From Armatimonadota bacterium (GTDB lineage Bacteria > Armatimonadota > Armatimonadia > Armatimonadales > Armatimonadaceae), in the NCBI GenBank assembly GCA_026392155.1, contig JAPLCP010000077.1, positions 1 to 52,709 on the forward strand: a stretch of DNA of 52,709 nt. Reading direction: 5' to 3'. The notes under the pieces were generated by a model. That model did not search any database and was not told where the DNA came from. It saw only the letters and a list, made by a program, of their open reading frames with translations. This document shows, in pieces, positions 33,381 through 42,176 of this stretch. A program made the translations under genes and the position numbers. The first letter of the stretch is position 1; the number at the start of each line of letters is the position of its first letter.

Positions 33381-34312
33381 AACCTGCTGATCTGGGCAAG
33401 ACCCTGGGAGAAGCGATCATCAAGCGTCGTGGTGGAACGGGCGATCCCAAGGCCGAGCGCAAGCAGATGCTCCAGACGGGAGGAGTCGCGGCGGCAACGG
33501 GAGTTGGCCTTGGGGTGATCAACAACAACCCTCTCATGGGGCTGATCCTCGGCGCGGTCACAGGGGGTGCGTTTGTTTTTTTCCTGCCCCGTGCGCGACA
33601 GAAGCTGCTCTACGAGACCCCGGTGAGCGCGGCGGAGCTTCAGCGCCTCCGGCCACAGCGTACACAGACCACCGCCGTCGTGCCGACCGTTCTGGACACG
33701 ATCTTCTCCACGCTTCTGGGCCAGCCGCTCCCCCCACCGCCACAGAAGCACACCATGGAAGATGCCTACTTCGAGCTTCTGGCCGAGATTCAGGCGCTGA
33801 ATGTCTCCCAAGTTGAGGCGGAGGCGGAGCTACGAAGCACGATCTGCTCCCTCAGCGATGCGGTTGCGGCACTTCCTGAAGTCGCTCCGGTTCACGAAGA
33901 CGAGATCCGGGATCTGGTGGTGGACGCCGAGGGGCTGCTCTTTAAGTCCAAGCGCGAGCCCGATCAGATCATCGCGGAGTCGCTACACCGCCAAGCAGAA
34001 GCGGCTATCCGGCGGGCAAGGGCGCTTCAGAACGCCGCCAAGCTCGCGCGGCGCACACGGACACTGCGTGAGGAGGTCTATCGCCAGATCGGCGCACTTC
34101 GCGCCTCGTTGCCCTCGTACTCACAAGCCTCCCAGAGTGTGGCCACGGGGCGAATCCAAGAGCTCGCCGACTCGGTCACCCGTGTTGCGCAAGACGCGGC
34201 CTCGGTCGTCGCCGCTCAAGAAGAGCTGGTACAAACCCTCGCTCCCGAGTGGCGCGTCCGAACGACAGTTGACGAAGTAGCGCCGCAAGTACAGCGCATT
34301 GGCCGGACATAA
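33371..34312 (+). CDS. Membrane-associated coiled-coil protein B of a tandem paralogue pair
   Basis: The 313-residue paralogue starts with GTG 33371 inside the end of the previous gene (10-bp overlap), with GGAG upstream, so translation is coupled. It begins MELKPADLGKTLGEAIIK. It has the Gly-rich hydrophobic stretch GVGLGVINNNPLMGLILGAVTGGAFVFF, then TPVSAAELQRLRP and a helical region aligned to its neighbour (DAEGLLFKSKREPDQIIAESLHRQAEAAIRRARAL, TRTLREEVYRQIGALRASL). The alignable blocks are the N terminus, the post-membrane segment and the final RIQELADSVTRVAQDA helix. Overall identity is low, so the duplication is old and the two may form a hetero-oligomer. Function unknown. Confidence 0.7.
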   Translation: MELKPADLGKTLGEAIIKRRGGTGDPKAERKQMLQTGGVAAATGVGLGVINNNPLMGLILGAVTGGAFVFFLPRARQKLLYETPVSAAELQRLRPQRTQTTAVVPTVLDTIFSTLLGQPLPPPPQKHTMEDAYFELLAEIQALNVSQVEAEAELRSTICSLSDAVAALPEVAPVHEDEIRDLVVDAEGLLFKSKREPDQIIAESLHRQAEAAIRRARALQNAAKLARRTRTLREEVYRQIGALRASLPSYSQASQSVATGRIQELADSVTRVAQDAASVVAAQEELVQTLAPEWRVRTTVDEVAPQVQRIGRT

Positions 34313-34330
34313 ATAACCAAGAGAAAGCCC

Positions 34331-35731
34331 ATGATCGAAAGACAACCAGAAGCCACAGGCTGGCTTGAGACACTGGCCAAACAGCTCAAAGAGGAGTTTC
34401 ACCTGCCTGCTGTGTGGCTGGCGATAAACCATGAAGACCGCCTAGAGACAGCAGTACTGGGTGTCCACAAATACGGTGAGTCGGCCCCTGCTTCTTTGGA
34501 AGATAAGCTGACAATCGCATCCATCTCCAAACCGATGGCGGGGTTCTGGATCGCAAGCCTTGTTGACCGAGGGATGCTCACCTACGAAACCCGAGTGCTA
34601 GAGATACTCCCAGAGTTGAGTGCCATCTGTCTTCCCGAGCACCGCGAAATCACCCTGGCACAGCTTCTCACCCATACTGCTGGGGTGATCCGCGATGTCA
34701 AGCAGCTTCCCAGTAACTTGCGGCTCGATCAGTACCCGCAAGAGCGCTTGAATCAGGCCCGCGAGGTTCTCTCCTCACCCGCTCCAGAAAACTCCAAAGG
34801 CAAGTCCGTTTATAGCAACAATGGCATGACTCTCGCTGCGACGATGGCTGAGCGTGTTGTACGTGAGCCCTACGAAACCGCCGGGGGACGCTTCTACCGT
34901 GAGCGGCTGGGGCTACGTTCTTGGGGTGTCTGGCCGATGAGCCTCCCCGAGGATATCTCTGTTCCCTGGCCACATGAGCTTAACAACAACGTCCCCGTTC
35001 CCAGATCGCCGCGCTCGGTGGCATTCCAGTTTGTCCGTCCAAGCGGCAGTGTCCACTGCACCATCTCAGATCTGGTTCGTTTTGGGCTAATCGCCACCAA
35101 TGCCACGGATGCTTCACGATCCCTTCTCAAACCGGAGACTTGGGCGCGTCTTACAGAACCATCGCTTGGTAGTAGCACGACACTCTGTAGCTTTTCCACG
35201 GGGCCGAAGACTGTCTATGGACATGGCGGATCACTGGGAACCACACGATCAACTCTCTCTCTTATTGCCGATTGGAGAGTGGCATTTGCCGTGCATACAA
35301 ATGCAAACAGTGAGAAATTTACCGAGGTCGCCCTGCGGCGTATGCAAGATGCTTTTCGGCAACGGCGGGCAAAACGCGCACCTGTCGCTTCGTGTGCCAT
35401 CTATCTAACCGAGGTCACGACGGTTGATGAGACCTGGAAAATCTCTGTTGAGCCTAAACGAACCGACGAGAAGATTCGCATTCGGGTACGATTCCATATC
35501 GAAGCTCGTAGACAGACAGGCGATCTTCAGACCATTGTCAAGCTTGGAGACGTCGAGCGGGTAGACAATCGCTTTACGGGGCTGGTTCCTGGCGACCATG
35601 TCCTACACTTTGAATTTGATACCCCAAAGACAACGCAAACTCCCGTGTTTATTCAGCTTGATGCTCTCGAGACCGCCAACAACCGTACCACACGACCGAA
35701 AATTTTCAAATCAGTACTGAGCCTCCCTTGA
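34331..35731 (+). CDS. Class C beta-lactamase-like serine hydrolase
   Basis: The 466-residue protein has the serine beta-lactamase/penicillin-binding fold: the nucleophile in ASISKPM (S64-x-x-K67), YSNNG (YxN) about 95 residues later, and YGHGGSLG as the KTG-like element (HGG). LAQLLTHTAGV is typical of the family. A beta-rich C-terminal region of about 100 residues follows the catalytic domain. No signal peptide is visible, so it is probably cytoplasmic, perhaps an esterase or D-aminopeptidase rather than a true beta-lactamase. It lies 18 nt after the coiled-coil gene. Base composition is slightly more AT-rich than the cassette. Confidence 0.85.
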   Translation: MIERQPEATGWLETLAKQLKEEFHLPAVWLAINHEDRLETAVLGVHKYGESAPASLEDKLTIASISKPMAGFWIASLVDRGMLTYETRVLEILPELSAICLPEHREITLAQLLTHTAGVIRDVKQLPSNLRLDQYPQERLNQAREVLSSPAPENSKGKSVYSNNGMTLAATMAERVVREPYETAGGRFYRERLGLRSWGVWPMSLPEDISVPWPHELNNNVPVPRSPRSVAFQFVRPSGSVHCTISDLVRFGLIATNATDASRSLLKPETWARLTEPSLGSSTTLCSFSTGPKTVYGHGGSLGTTRSTLSLIADWRVAFAVHTNANSEKFTEVALRRMQDAFRQRRAKRAPVASCAIYLTEVTTVDETWKISVEPKRTDEKIRIRVRFHIEARRQTGDLQTIVKLGDVERVDNRFTGLVPGDHVLHFEFDTPKTTQTPVFIQLDALETANNRTTRPKIFKSVLSLP

Positions 35732-35745
35732 GTTCCCTCCCGCAC

Positions 35746-36315
35746 TCACTTACCGAAACGTGAGTCGGCGGCGGCGGTGGTGATTTTTTCCTGGGCACGG
35801 GTCAGAACTGCAGCTGCAATGGTGATGACTTCTTGGGCGCTCACGGGCTTTGTCGTTTTCTTTAGCAAGGGGTCGGTTTGAGGGAGATAGCCCGCCCGCA
35901 CCAGCTCTTTGAGGGACTTAGCACTCGCAGGCCGACCTTCGACCCAGCCCGCCATCCCTTCCAGCCACAGTGCGAGCTCATCGCCCGACACGGTCTTCTC
36001 CCCCTCGAATTTTCCGCTCACCACTGCCACAATTCCCCGCGCACCCAGTCCCGCAATACCCGCACTGGCCCAGTGTAGAGCGGGAACATCGCTGTAGCGC
36101 TTGACCTTACTCACGTTCGGAGTGAGGTTAGCCTTACGCCCAGGCTTCACTTCGCGCATCACACGCTTCGGCTGAGCGTAGGCGGCTTCGACATGAGTCA
36201 AAAGCTGAAAGAGCGTCGCCGCGAGCTCGTAGCGCGTCACGGCACGCTCCGGCATGTAGCCTGGAACGCCTTTGCTCTGCCGGACATCGTCGTGCCCGTG
36301 TTCTCGTTCTTGCAT
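35746..36315 (-). CDS. S-layer homology (SLH) domain protein
   Basis: The 189-residue protein has at least two SLH-like units: VPGYMPERAVTRYELAATLFQLL near residue 17, and VKRYSDVPALHWASAGIAGLGARGIV near 70. A third, weaker unit is near 145. SLH repeats bind pyruvylated cell-wall polymers. No signal peptide is found, which is odd for an SLH protein and raises the question whether it acts outside the cell. ATG 36315 starts two bases after the mreB stop, so it is in the murA-mreB operon. Confidence 0.7.
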   Translation of the reverse strand: MQEREHGHDDVRQSKGVPGYMPERAVTRYELAATLFQLLTHVEAAYAQPKRVMREVKPGRKANLTPNVSKVKRYSDVPALHWASAGIAGLGARGIVAVVSGKFEGEKTVSGDELALWLEGMAGWVEGRPASAKSLKELVRAGYLPQTDPLLKKTTKPVSAQEVITIAAAVLTRAQEKITTAAADSRFGK

Positions 36316-36317
36316 AC

Positions 36318-37343
36318 TTATTCATAGCTCCCACTGATATTCTGGCTGTCGCGAATGGCATCAAACTCCTCGAGCGCACGTCCCGTTCCGATTGCCACAC
36401 AGGAAAGAGGATCATCAGCGACATGAACGGGAATCCCGGTCGCCAGTGCGAGGAGGCGATCCAGGCCACGGAGAAGCGCACCGCCCCCGGTGAGCATGAT
36501 CCCCCGCTCGATAATATCGGAGGAGAGCTCAGGGGGAGTATGCTCTAGCACGGCTTTCACGCGATCCACCACTTGGGAGATAGGCTCGGCGAGCGCTTCC
36601 CGGATCTCATCTGAAGACACATCCACGGTTTTCGGGAGCCCTGCGACAAGGTCGCGGCCCTTGACTTCCATGTGAAGCTCTTGCTCCAGAGGAAACGCCG
36701 ACCCGATGCGAACCTTAATCTCTTCGGCCGTGCGATCGCCGATCATAAGATTATAGCTATTTTTAATATGACGAATGATCACTTCGTCTATCTTGTTGCC
36801 ACCGACCCGTAGGCTCTTGCTCACAACGATGCCACCGAGGGAGATCACAGCGATATCAGTTGTGCCACCACCAATATCGACCACCATATTGCCCCCTGGG
36901 AGCGCAATCGGTAGGCCCGCGCCTATGGCGGCGGCCATGGTCTCCTCAATGGTAGCAGCGACACCAGCACCCGCTTCTTCCGCGGCTTGAAGCACGGCGC
37001 GCTTTTCGACACTGGTCACACCTGCCGGGACACACACCAGCACGCGTGGCTTGAACGGGCCACGACGACCACAGACTTTTGTGATGAGTGCACGCAGCAT
37101 CTCGCGGGTGGTGGAGTAGTCGGCAATCACCCCATCCTGCATCGGACGGATCGCGATAATATTGCCAGGAGTTCGCCCCAGCATGAGGCGTGCCTCTTCC
37201 CCGACGGCTTTCACCTTTCGCGTAGCCTTATCAATGGCCACCACCGAAGGCTCGCGTAGCACAATTCCTTTGCCACGCTGGTACACCAAGATATTGGCCG
37301 TACCGAGATCAATTCCTATGTCTGGGGTCAGTCGAATCTTCAC
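36318..37343 (-). CDS. mreB: Rod-shape determining protein MreB
   Basis: The 341-residue actin-like ATPase has the phosphate-1 motif DIGIDLGTANILVY, phosphate-2 VDIGGGTTDIAVISLGG, the adenosine motif MLTGGGALLRGLDRLL, and typical MreB segments GEEARLMLGRTPGNI and RPMQDGVIADY. It forms membrane-associated filaments that guide lateral wall synthesis. GTG 37343 overlaps the murA stop by four bases (GTGA). Length is normal. Confidence 0.96.
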   Translation of the reverse strand: MKIRLTPDIGIDLGTANILVYQRGKGIVLREPSVVAIDKATRKVKAVGEEARLMLGRTPGNIIAIRPMQDGVIADYSTTREMLRALITKVCGRRGPFKPRVLVCVPAGVTSVEKRAVLQAAEEAGAGVAATIEETMAAAIGAGLPIALPGGNMVVDIGGGTTDIAVISLGGIVVSKSLRVGGNKIDEVIIRHIKNSYNLMIGDRTAEEIKVRIGSAFPLEQELHMEVKGRDLVAGLPKTVDVSSDEIREALAEPISQVVDRVKAVLEHTPPELSSDIIERGIMLTGGGALLRGLDRLLALATGIPVHVADDPLSCVAIGTGRALEEFDAIRDSQNISGSYE

Positions 37344-38722
37344 ACAACCTCCACTTTATTACCAAGCTCGTCTTCACGCCAGATACTTGCGCCTACCGCA
37401 GCAAGCTTCTGCGTGAGCCGCTCGTAGCCACGGTCAATATGGTGTACAGAGAAAACCCGCGTCGTTCCCTGCGCCGCCAAGCCCGCCAGCACCATTGCCG
37501 CCCCTGCACGGAGATCAGAGGCTTCCACATCCGCACCGCTGAGACCATCCACCCCGGTGATAACCGCTGTGCGGCCTTCCCAGCGTGCCTTAGCTCCCAT
37601 CTTGAGCAGCTCCGCAAGGTAGCGAAAACGACCTTCATAGACCGTGTCTGTGACCATTGCGGTACCTTCGGCGAGGCTCAGGAGCGCTACAATTGGCTGC
37701 TGCAGATCCGTCGGAAAGCCAGGGTGTGGCATCGCGGTAACATCGGTGGCCTTAAGCTGCTTTCCAGGATGCTTAATCCGCACACCATTGGGTGCTTCCT
37801 CGACAACAATCCCCATCTCGGCCAGCTTCATCAGGATCGGGCGCATGTGGCTGGCGTTGGCTCCTTCAAGAAAGAGATCGCCTCGGGTAATCGCTGCCGC
37901 CATTGCCAGGGTTCCCCCCTCTATTCGATCCGGTGAGACCTGGTAGTTGACCCCATGGAGCTCAGTGACCCCCTCAACCGTAATGAGCCCGGTTCCATGG
38001 CCCGTTACTTTTCCGCCCATCGCAACAATCAAGTTTCCGAGATCTTCAACATCGGGCTCCTGCGCTGCGTTTTCGATAATTGTTGTCCCTCGTGCCAGCG
38101 ATGCCGCCATGAGAATGTTCATGGTGGCCCCTACCGAGGGTTTATCGAGATATACCTGAGCGCCGTGAAGGCCACCTGCGGGCGCTTCGGCGAAGATATA
38201 TCCTTGGTTCTCATCAATGGTCGCCCCGAGTGCGATCAGCCCCTTAATGTGCAGATCATAGGCACGTGCTCCAATATTGCAGCCCCCCGGAGGAGCAAGG
38301 CGAACTTTCCTCATTCGGGCTAAGATGGGGCCAAGAAGCTGCAGCGAGCCACGCATCTTAGTAACCAGCTGGTCATCAGGCTCAAACGAGATTAAGTTCG
38401 TGGCATCAATGTGAATGTTCTGCTGATCATCTGAAAAGGCAACCCTAATGCCAACACCTCGCAAAATGATCGCCATATTCGCGATATCACTAATCCGAGG
38501 GGCACGAATCAGCTGGGTCTGTCCCTGGCTCGCTAGAACCGCTCCTGCCATGAGGGCAAGCGTCGCGTTTTTCGACCCCCCCACGTAGATACTTCCTTTC
38601 AGGGGCTGACCACCCTGAATCACAATCCGTGGCTCTTTTGGTGTGGGGCTCATTCGTCGTCCTAGTTCCAATCCTAACCCCGTCTTTTCTGCGCGTGGTA
38701 CGCTCTTTACCTCTGCTGACAT
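37340..38722 (-). CDS. murA: UDP-N-acetylglucosamine 1-carboxyvinyltransferase MurA
   Basis: The 460-residue protein has GGSKNATLALMAGAVLA with the conserved Lys-Asn, RMRKVRLAPPGGCNIGARAYDLH with catalytic Cys148, and GMPHPGFPTD-like MPHPGFPTDLQQP. It transfers enolpyruvate to UDP-GlcNAc, the first committed step of peptidoglycan synthesis. An N-terminal extension of 23 residues precedes MSPTPKEPRIVIQGG; ATG 38653 (M24) is an alternative start. Cys (not Asp) at the active site predicts fosfomycin sensitivity (family knowledge). It heads the murA-mreB-SLH operon. Confidence 0.96.
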   Translation of the reverse strand: MSAEVKSVPRAEKTGLGLELGRRMSPTPKEPRIVIQGGQPLKGSIYVGGSKNATLALMAGAVLASQGQTQLIRAPRISDIANMAIILRGVGIRVAFSDDQQNIHIDATNLISFEPDDQLVTKMRGSLQLLGPILARMRKVRLAPPGGCNIGARAYDLHIKGLIALGATIDENQGYIFAEAPAGGLHGAQVYLDKPSVGATMNILMAASLARGTTIIENAAQEPDVEDLGNLIVAMGGKVTGHGTGLITVEGVTELHGVNYQVSPDRIEGGTLAMAAAITRGDLFLEGANASHMRPILMKLAEMGIVVEEAPNGVRIKHPGKQLKATDVTAMPHPGFPTDLQQPIVALLSLAEGTAMVTDTVYEGRFRYLAELLKMGAKARWEGRTAVITGVDGLSGADVEASDLRAGAAMVLAGLAAQGTTRVFSVHHIDRGYERLTQKLAAVGASIWREDELGNKVEVV

Positions 38723-38791
38723 GATGAACTTTCTCTATAATAAGTTACTCTCGCATTGTATCGCCGAAACGTCCACATGCATAGAAAGAAA

Positions 38792-38809
38792 ACCCTATAC
38801 TTACAGGGT
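38792..38809 (-). terminator. Weak intrinsic terminator overlapping the purK stop
   Basis: On the minus strand ACCCT-GTAAGTAT-AGGGT forms a 5-bp stem that includes the purK TAA and is followed by TTTTC. The stem is short, so this is a modest candidate. Confidence 0.45.
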
Positions 38810-39928
38810 AAGCAACCTACGAGTATTCAAGACACATTCTGCAGCGGTCCCAGGTGTCTGAGCAAGCGCCGTGAGATGGCCCATTTTCCGGCCTGGCCTT
38901 GCTTGGGTCTTACCATAAAGGTGCAAGTGCACCCCGGGAACGCCCAGCACTGCCGACCAATTGGGCTCGCCGCTCTCCGGCCAGAGATCTCCCAGTAGGT
39001 TTGCCATTGCCACTCCGGGGGCCCGGAGCGCCGTTGAGCCCAGTGGCAGCCCACAGACCGCACGAACCTGCTGCTCGAACTGGCTCGTTGCGGCTCCCTC
39101 AATGCTCCAGTGGCCCGAGTTATGGGGACGAGGAGCAAGCTCGTTGACTAGCAAGCGTCCATCAGAGGCGACAAAAAGCTCCACACAGAGCACCCCTACC
39201 ACCCCAAGTGCCTCGAAAATCCCCTTGGCGAGTGCACTTGCCTCGCCATTATCGGCACTATCGTTCAGCGGAGCCATCGTGAGGTCTAAAATATGGTTTG
39301 CGTGGTCGTTGCGCACCAAGGGATAGGCCACGAAGCGCCCGTCCACGCCCCGCGCCCCAACAATGCTGGCCTCGTAGGCAAAGTCTACTAGTGCCTCTAG
39401 GATACAGGGCTGCTCTCCTAGCTCCCTAAAAGCCGCTTGTGCTTCTGAGGCGCTTGCGACTTTTCGCTGGCCCTTACCATCGTAGCCAAAGCCTGCCGTC
39501 TTGAGAATCGCGGGGTAGATAAATCCCTCGCAGTCCGTAGCGCACTCCACGGCTTTAAATGTCGTTGTGGGCACCCCGATCTTCTGCAGAAAGCTCTTCT
39601 CGCGGAGCCGGTTCTGCGTGATATGGAGAACATCGCCGCCGGGCCGAACGGGCGCGTACTTTGCCGCTATCTCCGCTGCCGCCGCACTGACATTCTCAAA
39701 CTCAAAGGTCACCACATCCACGGACTTGGCAAAGGCCGCCACGGCGTCTAAATCGTCGTAGCTTCCCGTGACCTCACGTGCGCCCACTTGTGCACAGGGA
39801 GTCGGGGAGGCATCGGGAGAGAAGCAAGCCACCCGGTAGCCCAAGCGAGTCGCCGCCTGCGCCATCATCCGCCCAAGCTGCCCGCTACCCAAGACCCCAA
39901 TTGTCGCTCCAGGGTTTAAATGACTCAT
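38801..39928 (-). CDS. purK: 5-(carboxyamino)imidazole ribonucleotide synthase PurK
   Basis: The 375-residue ATP-grasp enzyme has the N-terminal [49 protein letters not shown], and the ATP-grasp core [30 protein letters not shown]. It makes N5-CAIR from AIR, bicarbonate and ATP. ATG 39928 overlaps the purE stop (ATGA). Its partner purE is split by a 22-bp duplication, so the pathway's next step may be affected. Confidence 0.96.
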   Translation of the reverse strand: MSHLNPGATIGVLGSGQLGRMMAQAATRLGYRVACFSPDASPTPCAQVGAREVTGSYDDLDAVAAFAKSVDVVTFEFENVSAAAAEIAAKYAPVRPGGDVLHITQNRLREKSFLQKIGVPTTTFKAVECATDCEGFIYPAILKTAGFGYDGKGQRKVASASEAQAAFRELGEQPCILEALVDFAYEASIVGARGVDGRFVAYPLVRNDHANHILDLTMAPLNDSADNGEASALAKGIFEALGVVGVLCVELFVASDGRLLVNELAPRPHNSGHWSIEGAATSQFEQQVRAVCGLPLGSTALRAPGVAMANLLGDLWPESGEPNWSAVLGVPGVHLHLYGKTQARPGRKMGHLTALAQTPGTAAECVLNTRRLLTL

Positions 39929-40441
39929 AGCGGAAGCTCCATGGCGAGGACTTTCTCGGTCTGGGTTTTGCGGAAGGCATGGAGCTTTGCGCGTAGCTCG
40001 GGGCGGGAGTTGGAGAGGATCGCGATAGCTAGGAGTGCGGCGTTGATCGCGCCCGCCTTGCCGATCGCCAGCGTTCCTACGGGAATCCCCCCCGGCATCT
40101 GGACAATGGAGAGAAGTGAGTCCTGGCCCTTGAGTGCATGGCTCTCGACGGGTACCCCCAGCACAGGAAGTACGGAAAACGCGGCGGCCATTCCCGGAAG
40201 ATGCGCTGCGCCGCCCGCTCCCGCGATAATCACTTCAATCTCCCGCGATAATCACTTCAATCCCGCGTCCCTCCGCGCTCTCGGCGTACTCTTTTAGCAA
40301 GTCGGGGGTGCGGTGGGCACTGACAATCTTGCACTCGTGGGCGACACCAAACTGCTCCAGAGTCTCGTGGGCATGGCGCATGGTGTCCCAGTCGCTGATG
40401 CTGCCCATGATAACCCCAACTAAAAACATCTCTTCATTCAC
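39925..40441 (-). pseudogene. purE: N5-CAIR mutase PurE split in two by a 22-bp tandem duplication
   Basis: Two consecutive frames encode the halves of PurE. The first (40441-40235, GTG start, 68 codons) has [21 protein letters not shown] and ends GIEVIIAGD at a TGA. The second (40233-39925) begins [17 protein letters not shown] at a GTG and continues with [27 protein letters not shown]. Removing one copy of the 22-bp duplicated unit (40218-40261) restores the normal [17 protein letters not shown]. The stop and the GTG are one base apart (TGAAGTG), so reinitiation could still yield two PurE fragments. PurE converts N5-CAIR to CAIR. This may be a true mutation, an assembly error or a split gene. 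Confidence 0.9.
40218..40261. repeat. 22-bp perfect tandem duplication inside purE
   Basis: Two perfect adjacent copies of a 22-bp unit (40218-40239 and 40240-40261; begins CTCCCGCGATAATC on the plus strand). Since 22 is not a multiple of three, it frameshifts purE. Confidence 0.97.
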
Positions 40442-40447
40442 CCAGGC

Positions 40448-40453
40448 ATTGTA
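40448..40453 (-). promoter_or_regulatory. -10 hexamer TACAAT for purEK
   Basis: GGTACAAT on the minus strand ends 6 nt before GTG 40441, giving a leaderless mRNA. The promoter lies just outside the 3' end of the gene upstream. Confidence 0.55.
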
Positions 40454-40459
40454 CCCTCA

Positions 40460-41833
40460 CTATGAGCCTGAGATGTCGTCGCCGCCCCCGTGCTCATCCA
40501 CCCCGTTTGGCCCCACCGACCAGACCTTGCCTGTTTTCGTATCGGAGTGAAGCGGCTCCAACCCCGTTTCGGAAAAAGCATCAGCAGGGAGCTTTAAGCC
40601 GCTCTTTGCCTGCCGCATCAGAGCGGCTTGGAGCAGTGCCAGCTTTACCGAACGCTCCGCATACCCACGCTCGACCCGCCGCGTGTTGGGCGTCATGAGC
40701 TGCACCAGATCACTCTCCGCCGGAGCTAAATCAACCCGTTTTGCCTGCTGATACGGCAGACGGAACTTCTCCAGCACGCTATTCTGGTAGCCCATCACTT
40801 GATCCACAAGCCCCTGCTTGCCGTAGCGCATCAGCTCCGCAAAGTAGGAGGGAATCGCTGTCTGGCTGCTAGAAGAGAAGGCCATGAGGGGGAGCGTGCC
40901 ACTCGGGTCTTGGAAGAGCTGCCCGAGAAGGCTCCGGTTCTGGCGCATCTCGCCCTGCCACATCTCCTCCCGTGTCGTTCTCCGGGCGCGAATCTTCTGA
41001 AGTCGCGCGAGGGCGTTCTGAGCCTGCTCGGGCGTGAGTTTGGCGACGTTGCGGGTTGCTTCGGAGATACCAATGCCAAGCACCAGCTCGCCGATCATGG
41101 GCTGGACGAGAGAGTCGCTCCCATGACTGATCTCTGTTCCGAGCTGGGCCGCATCCAGCGACGCGCCTAGCGCACCGACAAAATCGCCCGCCTCTTCTTT
41201 CAATCGAGCCTCGTCGGCAAGCCCACGCCCCAGAGTACGCATTGCGATAAAGTTCATCACGGGTGCCTCCATACCTGAGCGAAATGGCTGCCCTTTCCAG
41301 AAGCGTGTCTTTGGCCCCTCATACTGGTACGGCAAGCCCTCCCGAATCAGCTTCAGCGAGGGAGCCAGTTTCGTCACGGCCTCGACACGCTGTTCGCGCG
41401 TGTCCACATCAGGCCCCCCTAAACTCTGTGACTGTGAGTACGGATAGCCGGTCATCTCCACAGGCAGGGCATCTACAGCGGCCATGAAGAAGGGGCCCGC
41501 ACTCCTACCCGTTTGTGCCGTCTCCACTCTTGGCGGGTACGGAATCACAGGGGCTTGATTGGCCCAGTACCAGCGTCCGCCAAAGAGCAGTGCGCCAGAG
41601 AGCAATACCAGTGCCCCTTTTTTGCTAAGCCGCTGCCCCTTCAGTCGCATGAAGCCGCGCTGGAGAAACTGCCGCAGCCGCGATTTCAGAGTCACCGCAC
41701 TGCGCCGAAAGTTGGGGATCGGGTCATGTGCACGAACCGCTACGGTTGTGGCCTCGGGCTCTAAGGCAACAGGAACTGAAGCGACAGGCGCGGTATAGCT
41801 CGACTTCTCTTCTTCTTTAAGCTGTTGTTTCAT
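40460..41833 (-). CDS. Membrane-anchored protein of unknown function, paralogue of a decayed neighbour
   Basis: The 457-residue protein has a cytoplasmic N-terminal part of about 70 residues and one membrane helix (GALVLLSGALLFGGRWYWA). A long helical extracytoplasmic domain follows, with a C-terminal GLEPLHSDTKTGKVWSVGPNGVDEHGGGDD. The YSVGxxGxDxxG ending is shared with the gene at 5386-6795 and, much more closely, with the pseudogene at 41837-42060 just upstream. Such endings recall the pseudopilin-like Ca-binding tail, but no prepilin signal is present. Function not recognised. Confidence 0.7.
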   Translation of the reverse strand: MKQQLKEEEKSSYTAPVASVPVALEPEATTVAVRAHDPIPNFRRSAVTLKSRLRQFLQRGFMRLKGQRLSKKGALVLLSGALLFGGRWYWANQAPVIPYPPRVETAQTGRSAGPFFMAAVDALPVEMTGYPYSQSQSLGGPDVDTREQRVEAVTKLAPSLKLIREGLPYQYEGPKTRFWKGQPFRSGMEAPVMNFIAMRTLGRGLADEARLKEEAGDFVGALGASLDAAQLGTEISHGSDSLVQPMIGELVLGIGISEATRNVAKLTPEQAQNALARLQKIRARRTTREEMWQGEMRQNRSLLGQLFQDPSGTLPLMAFSSSSQTAIPSYFAELMRYGKQGLVDQVMGYQNSVLEKFRLPYQQAKRVDLAPAESDLVQLMTPNTRRVERGYAERSVKLALLQAALMRQAKSGLKLPADAFSETGLEPLHSDTKTGKVWSVGPNGVDEHGGGDDISGS

Positions 41834-41836
41834 CGT

Positions 41837-42060
41837 TTAGCCCCATGGGAATTCTTTCAAGCTATCGTCGCCCGCACCGTGCTCGTCAAGACCTTTGCCC
41901 CCCACCGACCAGAGCTTTCCGGTTGTCGGGTCGTAGTGTAAGCTCTCAGCTCCCGTGGAGGAATAGAGACGGGAAACTTGCCCTGATGCTCTGCTTTGTA
42001 GCCTTGCAGCGCCAGCTCCAGCAGTAACTTTCGTGCCTTAGCGGTTCGATAAAAGTACTC
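41837..42060 (-). pseudogene. 3' remnant of a paralogue of the gene at 40460-41833
   Basis: On the minus strand one frame reads ARKLLLELALQGYKAEHQGKFPV. After a frame change it becomes LYSSTGAESLHYDPTTGKLWSVGGKGLDEHGAGDD and ends at TAA 41837-41839. This second part matches the C terminus of the intact downstream gene (LEPLHSDTKTGKVWSVGPNGVDEHGGGDD). The intact gene's ATG lies three bases after the remnant's stop. It is therefore a tandem paralogue that lost its 5' part and gained a frameshift. Confidence 0.75.
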
Positions 42061-42119
42061 CCCTGTTTTAGACGCATACTAGCATCTTCGGCAGGAGGCC
42101 ATTAGGAGTGTAGGTTTGG

Positions 42120-42125
42120 TACAAT
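42120..42125 (+). promoter_or_regulatory. -10 hexamer TACAAT for the isocitrate dehydrogenase gene
   Basis: GGTACAAT followed by a 51-nt leader that ends with TTAGGAG, 6 nt before GTG 42177. This is a conventional leadered gene, in contrast to the leaderless ones. Confidence 0.5.
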
Positions 42126-42176
42126 ACGTCCTGAGAGCCTGCGCGATGTGGGCAAGGAAACTTTTAGGAGCAAATT

